Part shown: in pieces, positions 43,700 through 52,371 of the stretch
How positions within the stretch are numbered: the stretch's first letter is position 1
How the letters are laid out: each line of letters opens with the position of its first letter
NCBI RefSeq assembly: GCF_001187435.1
Contig: NZ_LFXA01000005.1
Span: 1 to 64,000, forward strand
DNA length: 64,000 bases
Direction: 5' to 3'
From: Streptomyces caatingaensis
GTDB lineage: Bacteria; Actinomycetota; Actinomycetes; Streptomycetales; Streptomycetaceae
Program-made: the position numbers and the translations under genes
The notes under the pieces: model-generated
The model's database searches: none
What the model was told of the DNA's origin: nothing
Seen by the model: only the letters and a program-made list of their open reading frames with translations

Positions 43700-45043
43700 A
43701 TGCGACCGGTGCGACGGGGCGCGCGAGCGGTGGCGCTCGGCGAGTACCTGCGCGGCGCGCTCTGGGTCCTGCCCGGCGCGGCCGCGGCGCTGGCCCTGGT
43801 GGCGGGCAGCCTCCTGTCGCTCGTGCGGATCCCCCGGGACTCGGTGCTGCACCCGCTCGTCTTCGCGGGTACGGCGGACGACGCCCGCCAGGCGCTGATC
43901 ACGATCGCGTCGACCATCGTGACCGTGATCGCCCTGGTCCTCGGCCTGACGATCGTCACGCTCCAGCTCGCCTCGACCCAGTTCTCGCCCCGGCTGCTCC
44001 GCAACTTCCTGCGCGACCGCCCCAACCAGGTGGTGCTCGCCACCTTCGTCGCGACGTTCGCCTACAGCACCGCCGGGCTCTACACCGTCCGGGCCACCGG
44101 CGGCGCGGACTTCCCCCGGCTCGCCGTCTCCGGAGCCGTGGCGCTGATCTTCCTCAGCCTCGGGATGCTGGTGTTCTTCGTGCACCACATCGTGCACTCG
44201 ATCAAGATCGACACCATCATGATCAGGGTCGCGGAGGCCGCCGGCCGCGCCGTGCGCGCCTACACCCCGAGCGCCCCCGGCGTCGACCGCACGGGCCCGG
44301 TCCCGCCGCCGGACGCGCTCGCGCTGGCCGCCCCGCGCTCCGGCTACGTGCAGACCGTCCACCCCGGACCGCTGCTCGCCGGCGCGGCCGGACAGGACGC
44401 CGTGATCGTGATCACCGCCCGGGTCGGCGACCACGTCGTGGCCGGGACGGCACCGCTGGCCCTGGCCTGGTCGCGCCGGGGCGGCCCGCCGGAGGACGGC
44501 CCCGCCCTGGCCCGCGCCCTGCACCACGCCGTCCAGATCGGCCCGGAGCGCACCCTGCGGCAGGACGTGCTCTTCGGGCTGCGCCAGCTCGTCGACATCG
44601 CGCTGCGCGCCCTGTCACCCGCGATCAACGACCCGTACACCGGCGTGCAGGCGCTCGACCGGCTCTCGGTGCTCATCGGCGCGCTGGGAGGCCGCGCCCT
44701 CGGCGACGACGTCCGGGCGGACGGGACGGGAGTGATCCGGGTGGCCGTCGCCGGCCCCGCCTTCGCCGAGTACCTCGACCTCGCGTGCGGCCAGATCCGC
44801 CGCTACGGCGCCGGGGAGCCCGCCGTGTGCCTGGCCCTGCTACGCCTGCTGGCCACGGCCGCGGCCCGCGTCACCGACCCGGCCCGCCGGGCCGCGGTCA
44901 CCGACCAGGTCCGGCTCGTCCTGGCCGACGCCGAGTCCCGCATCGCCCGCCCCGCCGACCGCCTGCCGGTCCGCGCCCTCGCCACCCGCCTCATGGCACC
45001 CGGCCCCTCCGGCCCGGCAAACGCCAGAGGGCCGGCCCGCTGA
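43700..45043 (+). CDS. DUF2254 membrane protein
   Basis: 447 residues from ATG 43700 behind GGGAGG. Four hydrophobic segments in the first 190 residues (WVLPGAAAALALVAGSLLSL, LITIASTIVTVIALVLGLTI, VVLATFVATFAYSTAGLYTV, SGAVALIFLSLGMLVFFVHH) precede the soluble part. The signature SPRLLRNFLRDRPNQVVLA and, later, LSPAINDPYTGVQALDRLSV are typical of DUF2254. Function unknown. The last chromosomal gene before the integrative element; its stop lies inside a terminator hairpin. Confidence 0.8.
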   Translation: MRPVRRGARAVALGEYLRGALWVLPGAAAALALVAGSLLSLVRIPRDSVLHPLVFAGTADDARQALITIASTIVTVIALVLGLTIVTLQLASTQFSPRLLRNFLRDRPNQVVLATFVATFAYSTAGLYTVRATGGADFPRLAVSGAVALIFLSLGMLVFFVHHIVHSIKIDTIMIRVAEAAGRAVRAYTPSAPGVDRTGPVPPPDALALAAPRSGYVQTVHPGPLLAGAAGQDAVIVITARVGDHVVAGTAPLALAWSRRGGPPEDGPALARALHHAVQIGPERTLRQDVLFGLRQLVDIALRALSPAINDPYTGVQALDRLSVLIGALGGRALGDDVRADGTGVIRVAVAGPAFAEYLDLACGQIRRYGAGEPAVCLALLRLLATAAARVTDPARRAAVTDQVRLVLADAESRIARPADRLPVRALATRLMAPGPSGPANARGPAR

Positions 45044-45059
45044 CGCGGACCGGCCCTCT
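45026..45059. terminator. Terminator overlapping the DUF2254 stop codon
   Basis: 10-bp stem AGAGGGCCGG (45026-45035) with CCGGCCCTCT (45050-45059), followed directly by the tRNA remnant. Confidence 0.55.
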
Positions 45060-45063
45060 GAGC

Positions 45064-45119
45064 TGGCGGAGGATACGAGATTCGAACTCGTGAGGGGTTG
45101 CCCCCAACACGCTTTCCAA
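45064..45119 (-). other. attachment site: displaced 3' half of tRNA-Ser(GGA)
   Basis: On the minus strand, from 45119 to 45064, the sequence reads from the anticodon loop TTGGAAA (anticodon GGA) through half the anticodon stem, a serine-type long variable arm, the T arm with GAGTTCGAATCTC, the acceptor ATCCTCC, discriminator G and CCA. The 5' half is missing: beyond 45119 the sequence no longer fits a tRNA. This is the footprint of a tyrosine-integrase crossover in the anticodon loop. The restored whole tRNA should lie just past the integrase, beyond 64,000. Confidence 0.85.
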
Positions 45120-45438
45120 ATGTTCTTACGGGGGTCCGGCGGGGGCCGTGGGTGTCCTGACCTGCGGCGGAGTGTTCGGGGTAGCTCCGCCCGTACTGGG
45201 GCTGACGGATGCGAATGAGACCAGAACTGAGACCAACGGGTCGGGGCGTGGCCACCGCATCAAGCGTTGGTGGGAGACACCCCTTTGGCCTGAGGCTGCA
45301 GTCGGCGCTTCTGCATAGGCCATGCCAGGTTGACACGGATGGGTGATGGCGGGCATACGATCGTTACTTTACTGGGGGCGGGGCGATCGGCTTCCGGGCC
45401 GGTAGCCACCTCATCTTGTTGCACGAGGGGGGCAGGTC
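45120..45438. other. Left end of the integrative element, non-coding
   Basis: About 320 bp with no gene. It may contain Int/Xis arm sites. A possible promoter facing right is TTGACA (45330-45335) with TACGAT (45356-45361), spacing 20, longer than ideal. Confidence 0.4.
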
Positions 45439-45657
45439 TTGGCCACTTTGGGTCATATGAAGGAGCGCACGGTCGGCTTCTATGAAGTGGTGACCGTGAA
45501 GGACGGCGAGGGTATGCGCATGCCTCAGCCGCTTGACTGGGATGCCACGCTAGTCTCCTTTTGCCCGCCCGCTGTACTTCAGATGGAAGCCGTCCGGGGC
45601 ACACTGCCGCGCGGCGTCGAACGCCCGGCGATAGCGGGCCCGCTCTTCGGCACTTAG
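45439..45657 (+). pseudogene. 5' fragment of an unknown gene
   Basis: TTG 45439 follows GAGGGGGGCAGGTC and gives MATLGHMKERTVGFYEVVTV, KDGEGMRMPQPLDWDATLVS. From about 45,550 the frame enters the antisense of the disrupted winged-helix gene and ends in the MITE border, so only the first 37 or so codons are likely to be original. I take it as the remnant of a gene whose rest was lost. Function unknown. Confidence 0.4.
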
Positions 45658-46245
45658 GTCTGTCCCGTAACTCTAGGTACCGCCTGCCAGTGTCCGGTTC
45701 GACCTGCTTGGCCCGGCTCCAGTCGAGACCGCTAGTCGGGGCGCAACCGGACAAGTCGATCTGCCTGTGGTGGTCCACCGACCTTCACCCTGAGTTACGG
45801 GACAGCCCTTTGGATCGGGGATCCGAAGGAATCGGCCGGCTTTCTGCACCTCCGCGATCAAAGCCGCGCCGATTTCCGCCGGTGACTGCCGTGGCGGCTT
45901 CGCAGGGCGCGCTGGCGCCGACTTCGCCTCGGGCGGGGGCGTCGCCCGCTGACGGGGAGGTGTCGTGGCCTCCGGCTTTGGCTCGGCGGCTACCGGTCGC
46001 TGCTTGCGCGGGGTTGGCTCGGGCCGGTCCGGATGGTGGTCGTGTTCCAGGTAGAAGCGACCGTCATCGGTGATCTCCGCCTGCCACCTCCCACCGTGCT
46101 TGGGCATGGTGACGAGGCCCCGGCTCTTGAGGGCGCGGGCAGTGATGGCGAGTTCCGGGCTCGCGGAGGTAACGGGATGCGTTCCCTCCTCGATCCGAGT
46201 GAGCATGGCTAACTGTCGATCGTTGAGTGGCGACCATCGGTACAT
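45550..46245 (-). pseudogene. Winged-helix protein gene interrupted by a MITE
   Basis: From ATG 46245: NDRQLAMLTRIEEGTHPVTS, ALKSRGLVTMPKHGGRWQAE, then a Pro/Lys-rich linker, then IAEVQKAGRFLRIPDP. At that point the 154-bp element 45656-45809 begins. Past it, in frame, SAEERARYRRAFDAARQCAP and KYSGRAKGD end at TAG 45552-45550. Removing the element and one TT duplicate restores CCCGATCCAAGTGCCGAAGAG-type sequence and an uninterrupted 179-residue protein. The family (N-terminal wHTH, C-terminal IPDP block) is common on Streptomyces mobile DNA; function unknown. Confidence 0.85.
45656..45809. mobile_element. 154-bp MITE with IS5-type terminal inverted repeats
   Basis: The ends are near-perfect inverted repeats of about 23 bp. 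The core is CTGTCCCGTAACTC at 45660-45673 and its exact complement at 45792-45805. Flanking TT (45654-45655 and 45810-45811) is the probable 2-bp target duplication. No transposase; it must be moved in trans by an IS sharing the CTGTCCCGTAACTC terminus. Confidence 0.85.
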
Positions 46246-46395
46246 GGTGACCGTCGTACCGGTCCCACCGAACGCCTACAACCAGAATGGTGATGTTCCC
46301 GCGTTCTGCTGCCCGAGCGTCTCCACGATCGGGGTGGCCAGCCCCGCCATCCGTGCTCGCGGCCACATCGCAGGGCGTGCCCCGTGCCTCCCGGG

Positions 46396-47109
46396 TCAGC
46401 TCAGTCGGCAGAGCACCTCGAAGTGTGCCGAGAAACTCGATCGCAGGCTTTCCAGGATGGCCTTCCCCTTCGCAGCCGTGGCGAGCGAGGGGAAGCCGAT
46501 CACCCCAGACTGCGTGTACTCGGCCATTCCCTGGACCAGGAGGAAGGGCCGCTGCCTGCTGTCGTGGTCCGCTTCTGCGTAGCCCTCGCGGACGAGTTCG
46601 GGAGCGGCGTGGAGCAGGATCGACGTCTCGATCTCGCCGGCGTGCATGTCCGCGTGCCTGTCGGATTCGAGGCCGCCGTACTCGCGGGCACGGTCCCAGT
46701 CGGGGCCGAGAGGGAAGAGGGAGACTGCGGGGCCGTCGACGTTGGCTTCCTGGACCACGTTCGACAGGACGTAGTTCCCGCCGTGGCCGTTGACGATCAC
46801 CAGCTTGTGGATGTCCGAGCGGGCGAGTGAGGCGCGGATGTCGTCGATCACGGCGTACAGGGTCCTGGCGCTGATGCTGACGGTACCGGGGAATGCCGCG
46901 TGCTCGTGGCTGCACGAGACGGTGATGGGCGGGAGGAGGTGGACGGGGTAGGCGGCGGCGATCTCCTGGGCGATGACGCACGCGATCGCCGTGTCGGTGA
47001 TCAATGGGAGGTATGTGCCGTGCTGCTCGAAGGAGCCGACTGGGAGCACGGCGACGCGGGGCTGCAGCTCCTGGACATCGGTGCTCGTGGCGGTCGGCAG
47101 CAAGTTCAC
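46396..47109 (-). CDS. Creatininase-family amidohydrolase (MftE-like)
   Basis: 237 residues starting MNLLPTATSTDVQELQPRVA. Metal ligands as in creatininase: E28 and H30 in VGSFEQHGTYLPLITDTAIA (with D39), the CSHEHAAFPGTVSIS block, VNGHGGNYVLS and DMHAGEIETSILLHAAPELV. Family members cleave linear or cyclic amide bonds, e.g. creatininase, formamide hydrolases in riboflavin/F420 synthesis, and MftE, a peptidase of RiPP maturation. It shares strand with the XRE-TPR gene 17 bp upstream, so the two are an operon. Here it may hydrolyse an amide in the product of the divergent operon (inference). Confidence 0.85.
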   Translation of the reverse strand: MNLLPTATSTDVQELQPRVAVLPVGSFEQHGTYLPLITDTAIACVIAQEIAAAYPVHLLPPITVSCSHEHAAFPGTVSISARTLYAVIDDIRASLARSDIHKLVIVNGHGGNYVLSNVVQEANVDGPAVSLFPLGPDWDRAREYGGLESDRHADMHAGEIETSILLHAAPELVREGYAEADHDSRQRPFLLVQGMAEYTQSGVIGFPSLATAAKGKAILESLRSSFSAHFEVLCRLS

Positions 47110-47126
47110 GGCTCTCCCTCGGTCGA

Positions 47127-48329
47127 CTAGGGGGCGACCTGCTTGGTCAGGTCTAACTCCCTGTTGAGTTCCGAAACTTCCACCAGTTTGCGCCAGCGCG
47201 CAAGACGCGGTTGAAGTCGGTACAACTCGCCGAGGATCCGTGTGGAGCCCGTTCGGTGCGCGATGCCGAGGGCTTGTTCAGCGGCCCGGTGCGCGCCTTC
47301 CACGTCCTCCAGGATCGCGTTGGCCGTGGCGAGCCTGGCAAGACACAGCCCTCGGTCCCGCTCCTGCACGGCAGGCCAGTTCCGCAGGCTCTTCTCGTAG
47401 GTCACGACCGCTTGCTGGGGGCGCTCCAGGCGTACCTGGCAGTTAGCCGCCTCCATCTCGATGTACGAGACCGTGCAGTAGAAGGCCAGGTCGTCATCGT
47501 CGCCTCGATCCGCCGCGACGAGGGCCTGGTCGATGGCCCGCTCGGTCTCGGAAGCCTCACCGAGGCTCGCCTTGCTGTTCGCGAGCTGGCGGAGCACGAC
47601 GGCGTGGACGCGGGGCGAGAGCTCGGAGGCGTACCGGAGAGCGGCGAGAGCGAGGCCGGCGCCGTGGCCGGCGTGGCCCGCTTCCGTGGCGATGTTGCTG
47701 CGCCGCTGGAGCATGTACGCGATCACCATCGGATCGCCCAGCTCTTGGGCGTACTCCATCGCCAGCCTGGTCCAGCGCATGGCCTCGTCGGTGCGGCCGG
47801 TGTCCTGGTGGAGCCAGCCGAGGAACTCCGCGTACCGTGCCCCCACGCGCAGGACCTCCTGGCGCAGCGGACCGTACGCCTCGCGACACATTTGCTCGAT
47901 GAGGGGCATCTGGCTGCCTACCGGTGCCAGGAGGAATTGCGGGCCGACAAAGGGTTCGGCCTGTGCGTGCTGCTGGAGCACCGAGGTGAGGTAGCCCAGC
48001 ATCTCTGGGTTCACCGGCATCGGGGTGCGGCTCACCACTGCCGTCGGTGTTGGCAGCAGCGTGCTCTGCGCGGCGGCGACGCTCGTGGTGGTGGACGCGA
48101 AGCCGAGCTCCTCGTCCGTCGCCTCGTACACCTCCCGGAAGAGCGGTCGGTGGTCCGGACTCACGGGGCGCCGACCGTTCTCGTACATCGAGATGAGCGT
48201 CTTCCAGCTCGTCGACGCCGGTGATTGCGCTCCCAGGCGCTGGGCCGCAGCCATCAACGCGTCGATCAGCTCGCCCTGCGTCCAACCCCTGTCCAGCCTG
48301 GCCTGCTGGAGTCTGCTCTTCGCCTCCAT
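47127..48329 (-). CDS. XRE-family regulator with TPR-like C-terminal domain
   Basis: 400 residues from ATG 48329 behind GGGGGAACG. HTH at residues 3-60 (LQQARLDRGWTQGELIDALM, ASTSWKTLISMYENGRRPVS). A linker of about 60 residues follows, then helical repeats from about 125 to the end (YAEFLGWLHQDTGRTDEAMR, WTRLAMEYAQELGDPMVIAY, ANAILEDVEGAHRAAEQALG). Such HTH-TPR regulators often respond to peptides or metabolites. Divergent from the eight-gene operon, with three GTTAAC boxes between, so it is the probable switch of the cargo. Confidence 0.8.
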   Translation of the reverse strand: MEAKSRLQQARLDRGWTQGELIDALMAAAQRLGAQSPASTSWKTLISMYENGRRPVSPDHRPLFREVYEATDEELGFASTTTSVAAAQSTLLPTPTAVVSRTPMPVNPEMLGYLTSVLQQHAQAEPFVGPQFLLAPVGSQMPLIEQMCREAYGPLRQEVLRVGARYAEFLGWLHQDTGRTDEAMRWTRLAMEYAQELGDPMVIAYMLQRRSNIATEAGHAGHGAGLALAALRYASELSPRVHAVVLRQLANSKASLGEASETERAIDQALVAADRGDDDDLAFYCTVSYIEMEAANCQVRLERPQQAVVTYEKSLRNWPAVQERDRGLCLARLATANAILEDVEGAHRAAEQALGIAHRTGSTRILGELYRLQPRLARWRKLVEVSELNRELDLTKQVAP

Positions 48330-48395
48330 CGTTCCCCCGATGTCCGTCGCAGTGCCCCGCTCAATGATGAGCCAAGAGGCCACCTCACGTGGGGA

Positions 48396-48424
48396 GTTAA
48401 CAGTTAACGGCGCAATCCGTTAAC
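48396..48424. promoter_or_regulatory. Three GTTAAC boxes: operator for the divergent cargo promoters
   Basis: GTTAAC at 48396-48401, 48403-48408 and 48419-48424. The last two extend to GTTAACGG and CCGTTAAC, an 8-bp inverted repeat. They sit between the XRE-TPR start (48,329) and the phosphotransferase start (48,538) in otherwise GC-rich DNA. Confidence 0.65.
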
Positions 48425-48537
48425 CCTGTCCACTGACCTATGGCCCCGTCTCCGGCTTACTTGCCTCAGCGCCGCGGTGGTGGGCCACCTCCTCCGGCAG
48501 CGCTTCCCCTACGGAATCGACGGCTGGAGGTGACGAG

Positions 48538-49431
48538 GTGCTGAACTCCCCTGTAGTACTGCGAGCGATCGAGTCTCGGCACGGTCCCTTCCGCCGGACG
48601 TCGGTCAAGCCGTACTCCCGGGTCTTCCAGGCACTGGACGGCCGGTCACTCCTCAAGGTCTACGTCGGCATCGACCCGGCTGGGCGGCGCCGTCGCGAGG
48701 TGGAGGCGATCCGGGGCGGGGGTCGCCAGGGTCTGTCGGTTCCGGCGGTCCTCGGCACCGGCATCGAGGGTGACTCTGCCTGGACCGTGTTCCAGATGCT
48801 GCCCGGACGCCCGTGCACGATCGCGGCCCTCCCGGCGGTCCGGGAGTATCTCGACCGGATCCTGGCTCTGTCCGACCAGCTGCACCGGCCGGCTTCTGGC
48901 CTCGCTCCCGGTTCGGGTTGGGTGTCTCACCACGGTGATCCGTTCACGCACCGAGGGTTCCTGCTCCGGCAGATGTCTCCCCGGTGCCGGCTGCTGCCGT
49001 GGTGGGCGGATCTGGCAGAGCTCCTCGCGCCGATCGATTCCCATCCTGTCGTCCGTATCCACGGGGATCTCAAGCCCGAGCACCTCCTGATTGACGGAGA
49101 CCGGCTGCATGTCGTCGACTGGGAGGCGAGCGGGCGCGGCCCCGCTGTCGCCGATCACGCCGATGTCGCGTTCCACCTGGCCCGCGACCTGATCTACGGG
49201 GAGCTGCCTCACCGGCGGCTGCCAGAGGACGTTGTTCGCCGACTCGTTCTGAGCGGTTCGGTCCTGGCCTGGCGCCTCCTCCTCTGGCTCGACCGACGTC
49301 GTCCGGAGGACATCACGCTGGTGCCATCGGACCTCGTCCGTCAGCTCGCGGCACCGAACCGTCCCGCCGCCACCTGGGCGCTTCTCGCCCAGACCATCTC
49401 GTCTCTCCGCGCCCGAGGCGTGCCTCGCTGA
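48538..49431 (+). CDS. Phosphotransferase (aminoglycoside phosphotransferase fold)
   Basis: 297 residues from GTG 48538, seven bases after GGAGG. N-lobe Lys in GRSLLKVYVGIDPAG, catalytic loop VVRIHGDLKPEHLLIDGDRL near residue 175, metal site LHVVDWEASGRGPAVADHAD. Phosphorylates an unknown hydroxyl group; sugar, nucleoside or antibiotic substrates are all possible. First gene of the cargo operon. Its HGDLKPEH loop resembles the GDLKPDH of the broken phosphotransferase at 882-2034 on the other mobile element. Confidence 0.85.
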   Translation: MLNSPVVLRAIESRHGPFRRTSVKPYSRVFQALDGRSLLKVYVGIDPAGRRRREVEAIRGGGRQGLSVPAVLGTGIEGDSAWTVFQMLPGRPCTIAALPAVREYLDRILALSDQLHRPASGLAPGSGWVSHHGDPFTHRGFLLRQMSPRCRLLPWWADLAELLAPIDSHPVVRIHGDLKPEHLLIDGDRLHVVDWEASGRGPAVADHADVAFHLARDLIYGELPHRRLPEDVVRRLVLSGSVLAWRLLLWLDRRRPEDITLVPSDLVRQLAAPNRPAATWALLAQTISSLRARGVPR

Positions 49432-49481
49432 CACGCCTTCGCAGTGCTCCGTTATCTTCCGACCCGAAACGAGGGATCCTG

Positions 49482-50732
49482 ATGTCCCGAACGAGCACGA
49501 TCCTCGGCAACACCCACCTGGTGATCGACACCGGAGTGGCCCACCCGCCGGCCACGACGATCGTCGAACGCAAGGGCCTCGGCCACCCCGACACCCTCGC
49601 CGACCACCTCGCTGAGCGGCTGTCCCGCGCGTACAGCCGATACACCGTCGAACGCTTCGGCGCGGTCCTGCACCACAACTTCGACAAGCTCGCCCTCCTC
49701 GGCGGAGCGAGCGAGGTCCGCTACGGCGCCGGCCGGATGACCGCCCCGGTCCGCGTGCTGGTCAACGGCCGTGCCGCGCCCATGTGCGGCGGCGAGCGGA
49801 TCCCCGTGGAGGAGATCGTGGAGGCCGAGGTGAGGGCGTTCTTCGCCCGCCGGCTTCCCGAGGTCTCGGATCACCTGGACATCACCTACAACATCACCAG
49901 CAACTCCAGCCCCGGCGCCGTTCTCACGGGCGACGAGGTCCCCGACCGGACGCGATGGTTCAACCCGCGGTCGATCGAGGACCTGCGCGAGCGGCGGGTG
50001 CGGCTGTCCAACGACACGTCCCTGGGAACGGGCTGGGCACCGGAGAACGTCTTCGAGTCGTTCGTGCGCGAGCTGGTCGACCACTTCTCCGGGGAGAACG
50101 ACTTCACCCTCTCCCACGCGTGGTGTGGATCGGACGTGAAGCTCATGGGCTACTGGGACGGCGAGCAGGCGGACGTTGTCCTCTGCGTCCCTCAGAAGTC
50201 GCGGCTCGTCGCCAGCCGCGCGGAGTACACGCGGAACACCGAGAGCGTCCTCGCCGAGTGCCACCGGCTGGCCGGCCTCCGGCTGCCCGGTGCCGAGACG
50301 CGCTTCCGGCTCAACGCGCGCGACGTGCCGGAGAAGGACGAGCTGTACCTCACGTACACCGGTAGCTCGATCGAGTCCGGCGACGAGGGCGTCGTCGGTC
50401 GCGGCAACCGCGTCAACGGCCTCATCACGCCCCTGCGGCCGATGAACCTGGAGGGCGCCAACGGCAAGAACCCCGTGTACCACGTGGGCAAGCTCTACAA
50501 CATCGCCGCCCGCCGGCTCGCCGAGCGGCTCCATGAGGCGACGCATGGCCACGCCGAGGTCCACCTGGTGAGCACGACCGGGCAGCGCCTCGACCAGCCG
50601 TGGCGCGTCCTCGTCCGCCTGTCGTCCCCGGACGCCGAGGTGGACAAGGTGCAGGCCCTGGTGGCGGAGACCATGGATGAGTTCCCGGCGCTGACCGACG
50701 AGCTGGTCTCCGACGGGATCGTGCTGAGCTGA
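49482..50732 (+). CDS. Archaeal-type S-adenosylmethionine synthetase
   Basis: 416 residues from ATG 49482 after CGAGGGATCCTG. Archaeal-type MAT (AdoMet_Synthase, unlike bacterial MetK) is shown by VERKGLGHPDTLADHLAERL at 28-47, HHNFDKLALLGG at 64-75, and the long block from about 298: GDEGVVGRGNRVNGLITPLR, PMNLEGANGKNPVYHVGKLY. All the expected Asp, Lys and His landmarks are present, so it should make SAM from Met and ATP or accept analogues. Streptomyces already has MetK, so this copy is probably specialised. It overlaps the next gene by the base A of TGATGG. Confidence 0.9.
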   Translation: MSRTSTILGNTHLVIDTGVAHPPATTIVERKGLGHPDTLADHLAERLSRAYSRYTVERFGAVLHHNFDKLALLGGASEVRYGAGRMTAPVRVLVNGRAAPMCGGERIPVEEIVEAEVRAFFARRLPEVSDHLDITYNITSNSSPGAVLTGDEVPDRTRWFNPRSIEDLRERRVRLSNDTSLGTGWAPENVFESFVRELVDHFSGENDFTLSHAWCGSDVKLMGYWDGEQADVVLCVPQKSRLVASRAEYTRNTESVLAECHRLAGLRLPGAETRFRLNARDVPEKDELYLTYTGSSIESGDEGVVGRGNRVNGLITPLRPMNLEGANGKNPVYHVGKLYNIAARRLAERLHEATHGHAEVHLVSTTGQRLDQPWRVLVRLSSPDAEVDKVQALVAETMDEFPALTDELVSDGIVLS

Positions 50733-51658
50733 TGGAGAAGCGGACGCTCGGCGAGGTCTCCGAGGAATGCCGACGGCGGCTGGTCACGCACTACGGCCCG
50801 GGAGTCTCCGGCTGGCTCGACGCCGTGCCCACGCTGATGGAGCGCGCGGCGGAGCGCTGGAAGCTCACACTCGGGACGTACCACGACGCCGGACACGCCT
50901 CGGTGGTCGTCACGGCCGGAACCCTCGACGGACGTCCGCTGCTTCTCAAGGCGTGGGCCGATCCCGCCCGGTTTCACGACGAGGTCACCGCCTTACGCCT
51001 GTGGGCGGGCGGGCCGACGGCGGGCGTCGTCGAGGCGGCGGACGACTTGGCCGTGGCGGCCCTGGAGATGATCGGAGGCCGCCCCGGTGGTGGTGAGCGA
51101 CCGCCTCGCGAGCTTCCGACCGTGGCAGCCGCCCTCCAGGGCCTCCACACCTTCGGCCGTCGTCGGCGCCGGCCGCAGGACCTTCCGTCCCTGACCACGT
51201 ACCTTCACCAGGAGGTACGCCCCCGGGTGCGGCACCGCCTGGAGTCGATCGACGTCGGCCCGTGGGAGGAGCACGTCGACGCGGCGCTGCCGGCCCTCGT
51301 GTCCCTGGAGGAGGACTCCGCTCGGTCCACTGTCCTGCACGCGGATCTCTATCGCGAGAACGTCCTCTTCGACTGGCTGGGCCATCCCCGCCTGATCGAT
51401 CCCCTCCCGATGGTGGGCGACGCGGCCTTCGACTGGGCCTTCTGGACCGTGTACTACGACCTCGGACAGGGCACGGACGCCCGCCTGGCCGCCGCCGCCC
51501 GGATCTCCCGCATCCCCGTGCCTGTCCTCGCGCCATGGTGCAGGGCCCTGGCCCTGGACGGCCTGCTTTTTTACCTCGACACCGATGATCCTCGCGCCCC
51601 GAGGATGGCCGACGTCCTCGCATGGCTGTCGGCGCCGACCTCAAGGAACCGATCATGA
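50732..51658 (+). CDS. Second phosphotransferase (APH family)
   Basis: 308 residues; ATG 50732 overlaps the MAT stop. N-lobe GRPLLLKAWADPARFHDEVT, catalytic loop TVLHADLYRENVLFDWLGHP near residue 203 and the metal site LIDPLPMVGDAAFDWAFWTV. The kinase set D-x4-N is complete. Differs from the first kinase of the operon in sequence, so the two probably act on different positions or steps. Stop overlaps the next gene (ATGA). Confidence 0.85.
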   Translation: MEKRTLGEVSEECRRRLVTHYGPGVSGWLDAVPTLMERAAERWKLTLGTYHDAGHASVVVTAGTLDGRPLLLKAWADPARFHDEVTALRLWAGGPTAGVVEAADDLAVAALEMIGGRPGGGERPPRELPTVAAALQGLHTFGRRRRRPQDLPSLTTYLHQEVRPRVRHRLESIDVGPWEEHVDAALPALVSLEEDSARSTVLHADLYRENVLFDWLGHPRLIDPLPMVGDAAFDWAFWTVYYDLGQGTDARLAAAARISRIPVPVLAPWCRALALDGLLFYLDTDDPRAPRMADVLAWLSAPTSRNRS

Positions 51659-52371
51659 CGACATACGTCCTCCGCCATGGGCAGACGAACTACAGTCGGC
51701 GCTACCTCGTCAACGGCGATCCGACCAAGCCCATCCGCCTGAGCGAGGAAGGCCGCCGTTCGCTGAACAAGGGGTGGAGCAGCGTCCCCCTCCACAGCGT
51801 GAAAACGTGGTTGGCCAGCGAATTCCCCCGCGCCCAGCAGACCGCCAGTCTCCTGATGGGAGTCCCCGGGCCGGAACTGATCACCGATCCTCGGCTGAAC
51901 GAACTGGACTACGGAGAATTCGAGGGAAACCCGTTCCTGGAATACGCCGTCTGGCTCGACGGGCACGGCGCCCACGAGCGCCCGCCCGGCGGGAGCGAGT
52001 CACAGCGCGAGGGCATCCGCAGGATGCTCGCGGGGGTGCTCGCGGCCCTGGAGCATCCCGGTCCCCGTGTCCTGGTGGCCCACGGACTGCTGATCTCCGT
52101 GCTCCTCTGGCACCGCGACAGGGCTGTAGGCGAGACCATGCCCCTGTTCTTTCCGGAAGCGCCGTACGTCGAGCCCGTAGCCATCCCCGACGTGGAGCTG
52201 CCGGAATTCATCAGAACGCTGATGAACGATCTTGAAACTGGCGTTCAGGACCGCACCGGCACCATCGGTGACTGGGGGATATTCCGGACCGGGGACGGCT
52301 CGGCGGTTGCTACCGTCGATTCCGTATCCCCGTCCCACTCGCAAGATCAGAAGGATCTTCCTCATGCATGA
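51655..52371 (+). CDS. Histidine phosphatase (phosphoglycerate-mutase superfamily)
   Basis: 238 residues. MTTYVLRHGQTNYSRRYLVN has R7-H8-G9, H8 being the phospho-acceptor. FPRAQQTASLL gives the second Arg, LNELDYGEFEGNPF the acid, and VLVAHGLLISVLLW near residue 140 the second catalytic His. Removes phosphate from a small molecule; PhoE/CobC-like. The last 60 residues are an extra tail. Both junctions overlap, with the kinase before (4 bp) and SerRS after (8 bp). Confidence 0.88.
   Translation: MTTYVLRHGQTNYSRRYLVNGDPTKPIRLSEEGRRSLNKGWSSVPLHSVKTWLASEFPRAQQTASLLMGVPGPELITDPRLNELDYGEFEGNPFLEYAVWLDGHGAHERPPGGSESQREGIRRMLAGVLAALEHPGPRVLVAHGLLISVLLWHRDRAVGETMPLFFPEAPYVEPVAIPDVELPEFIRTLMNDLETGVQDRTGTIGDWGIFRTGDGSAVATVDSVSPSHSQDQKDLPHA

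Noticed and set aside
46398..46414. AGCTCAGTCGGCAGAGC, identical to a typical tRNA D arm
   Set aside because: No acceptor, anticodon or T arm can be built around it, and it lies across the conserved C-terminus and stop of the creatininase-family gene. Could be an old tRNA fragment but I cannot support it.
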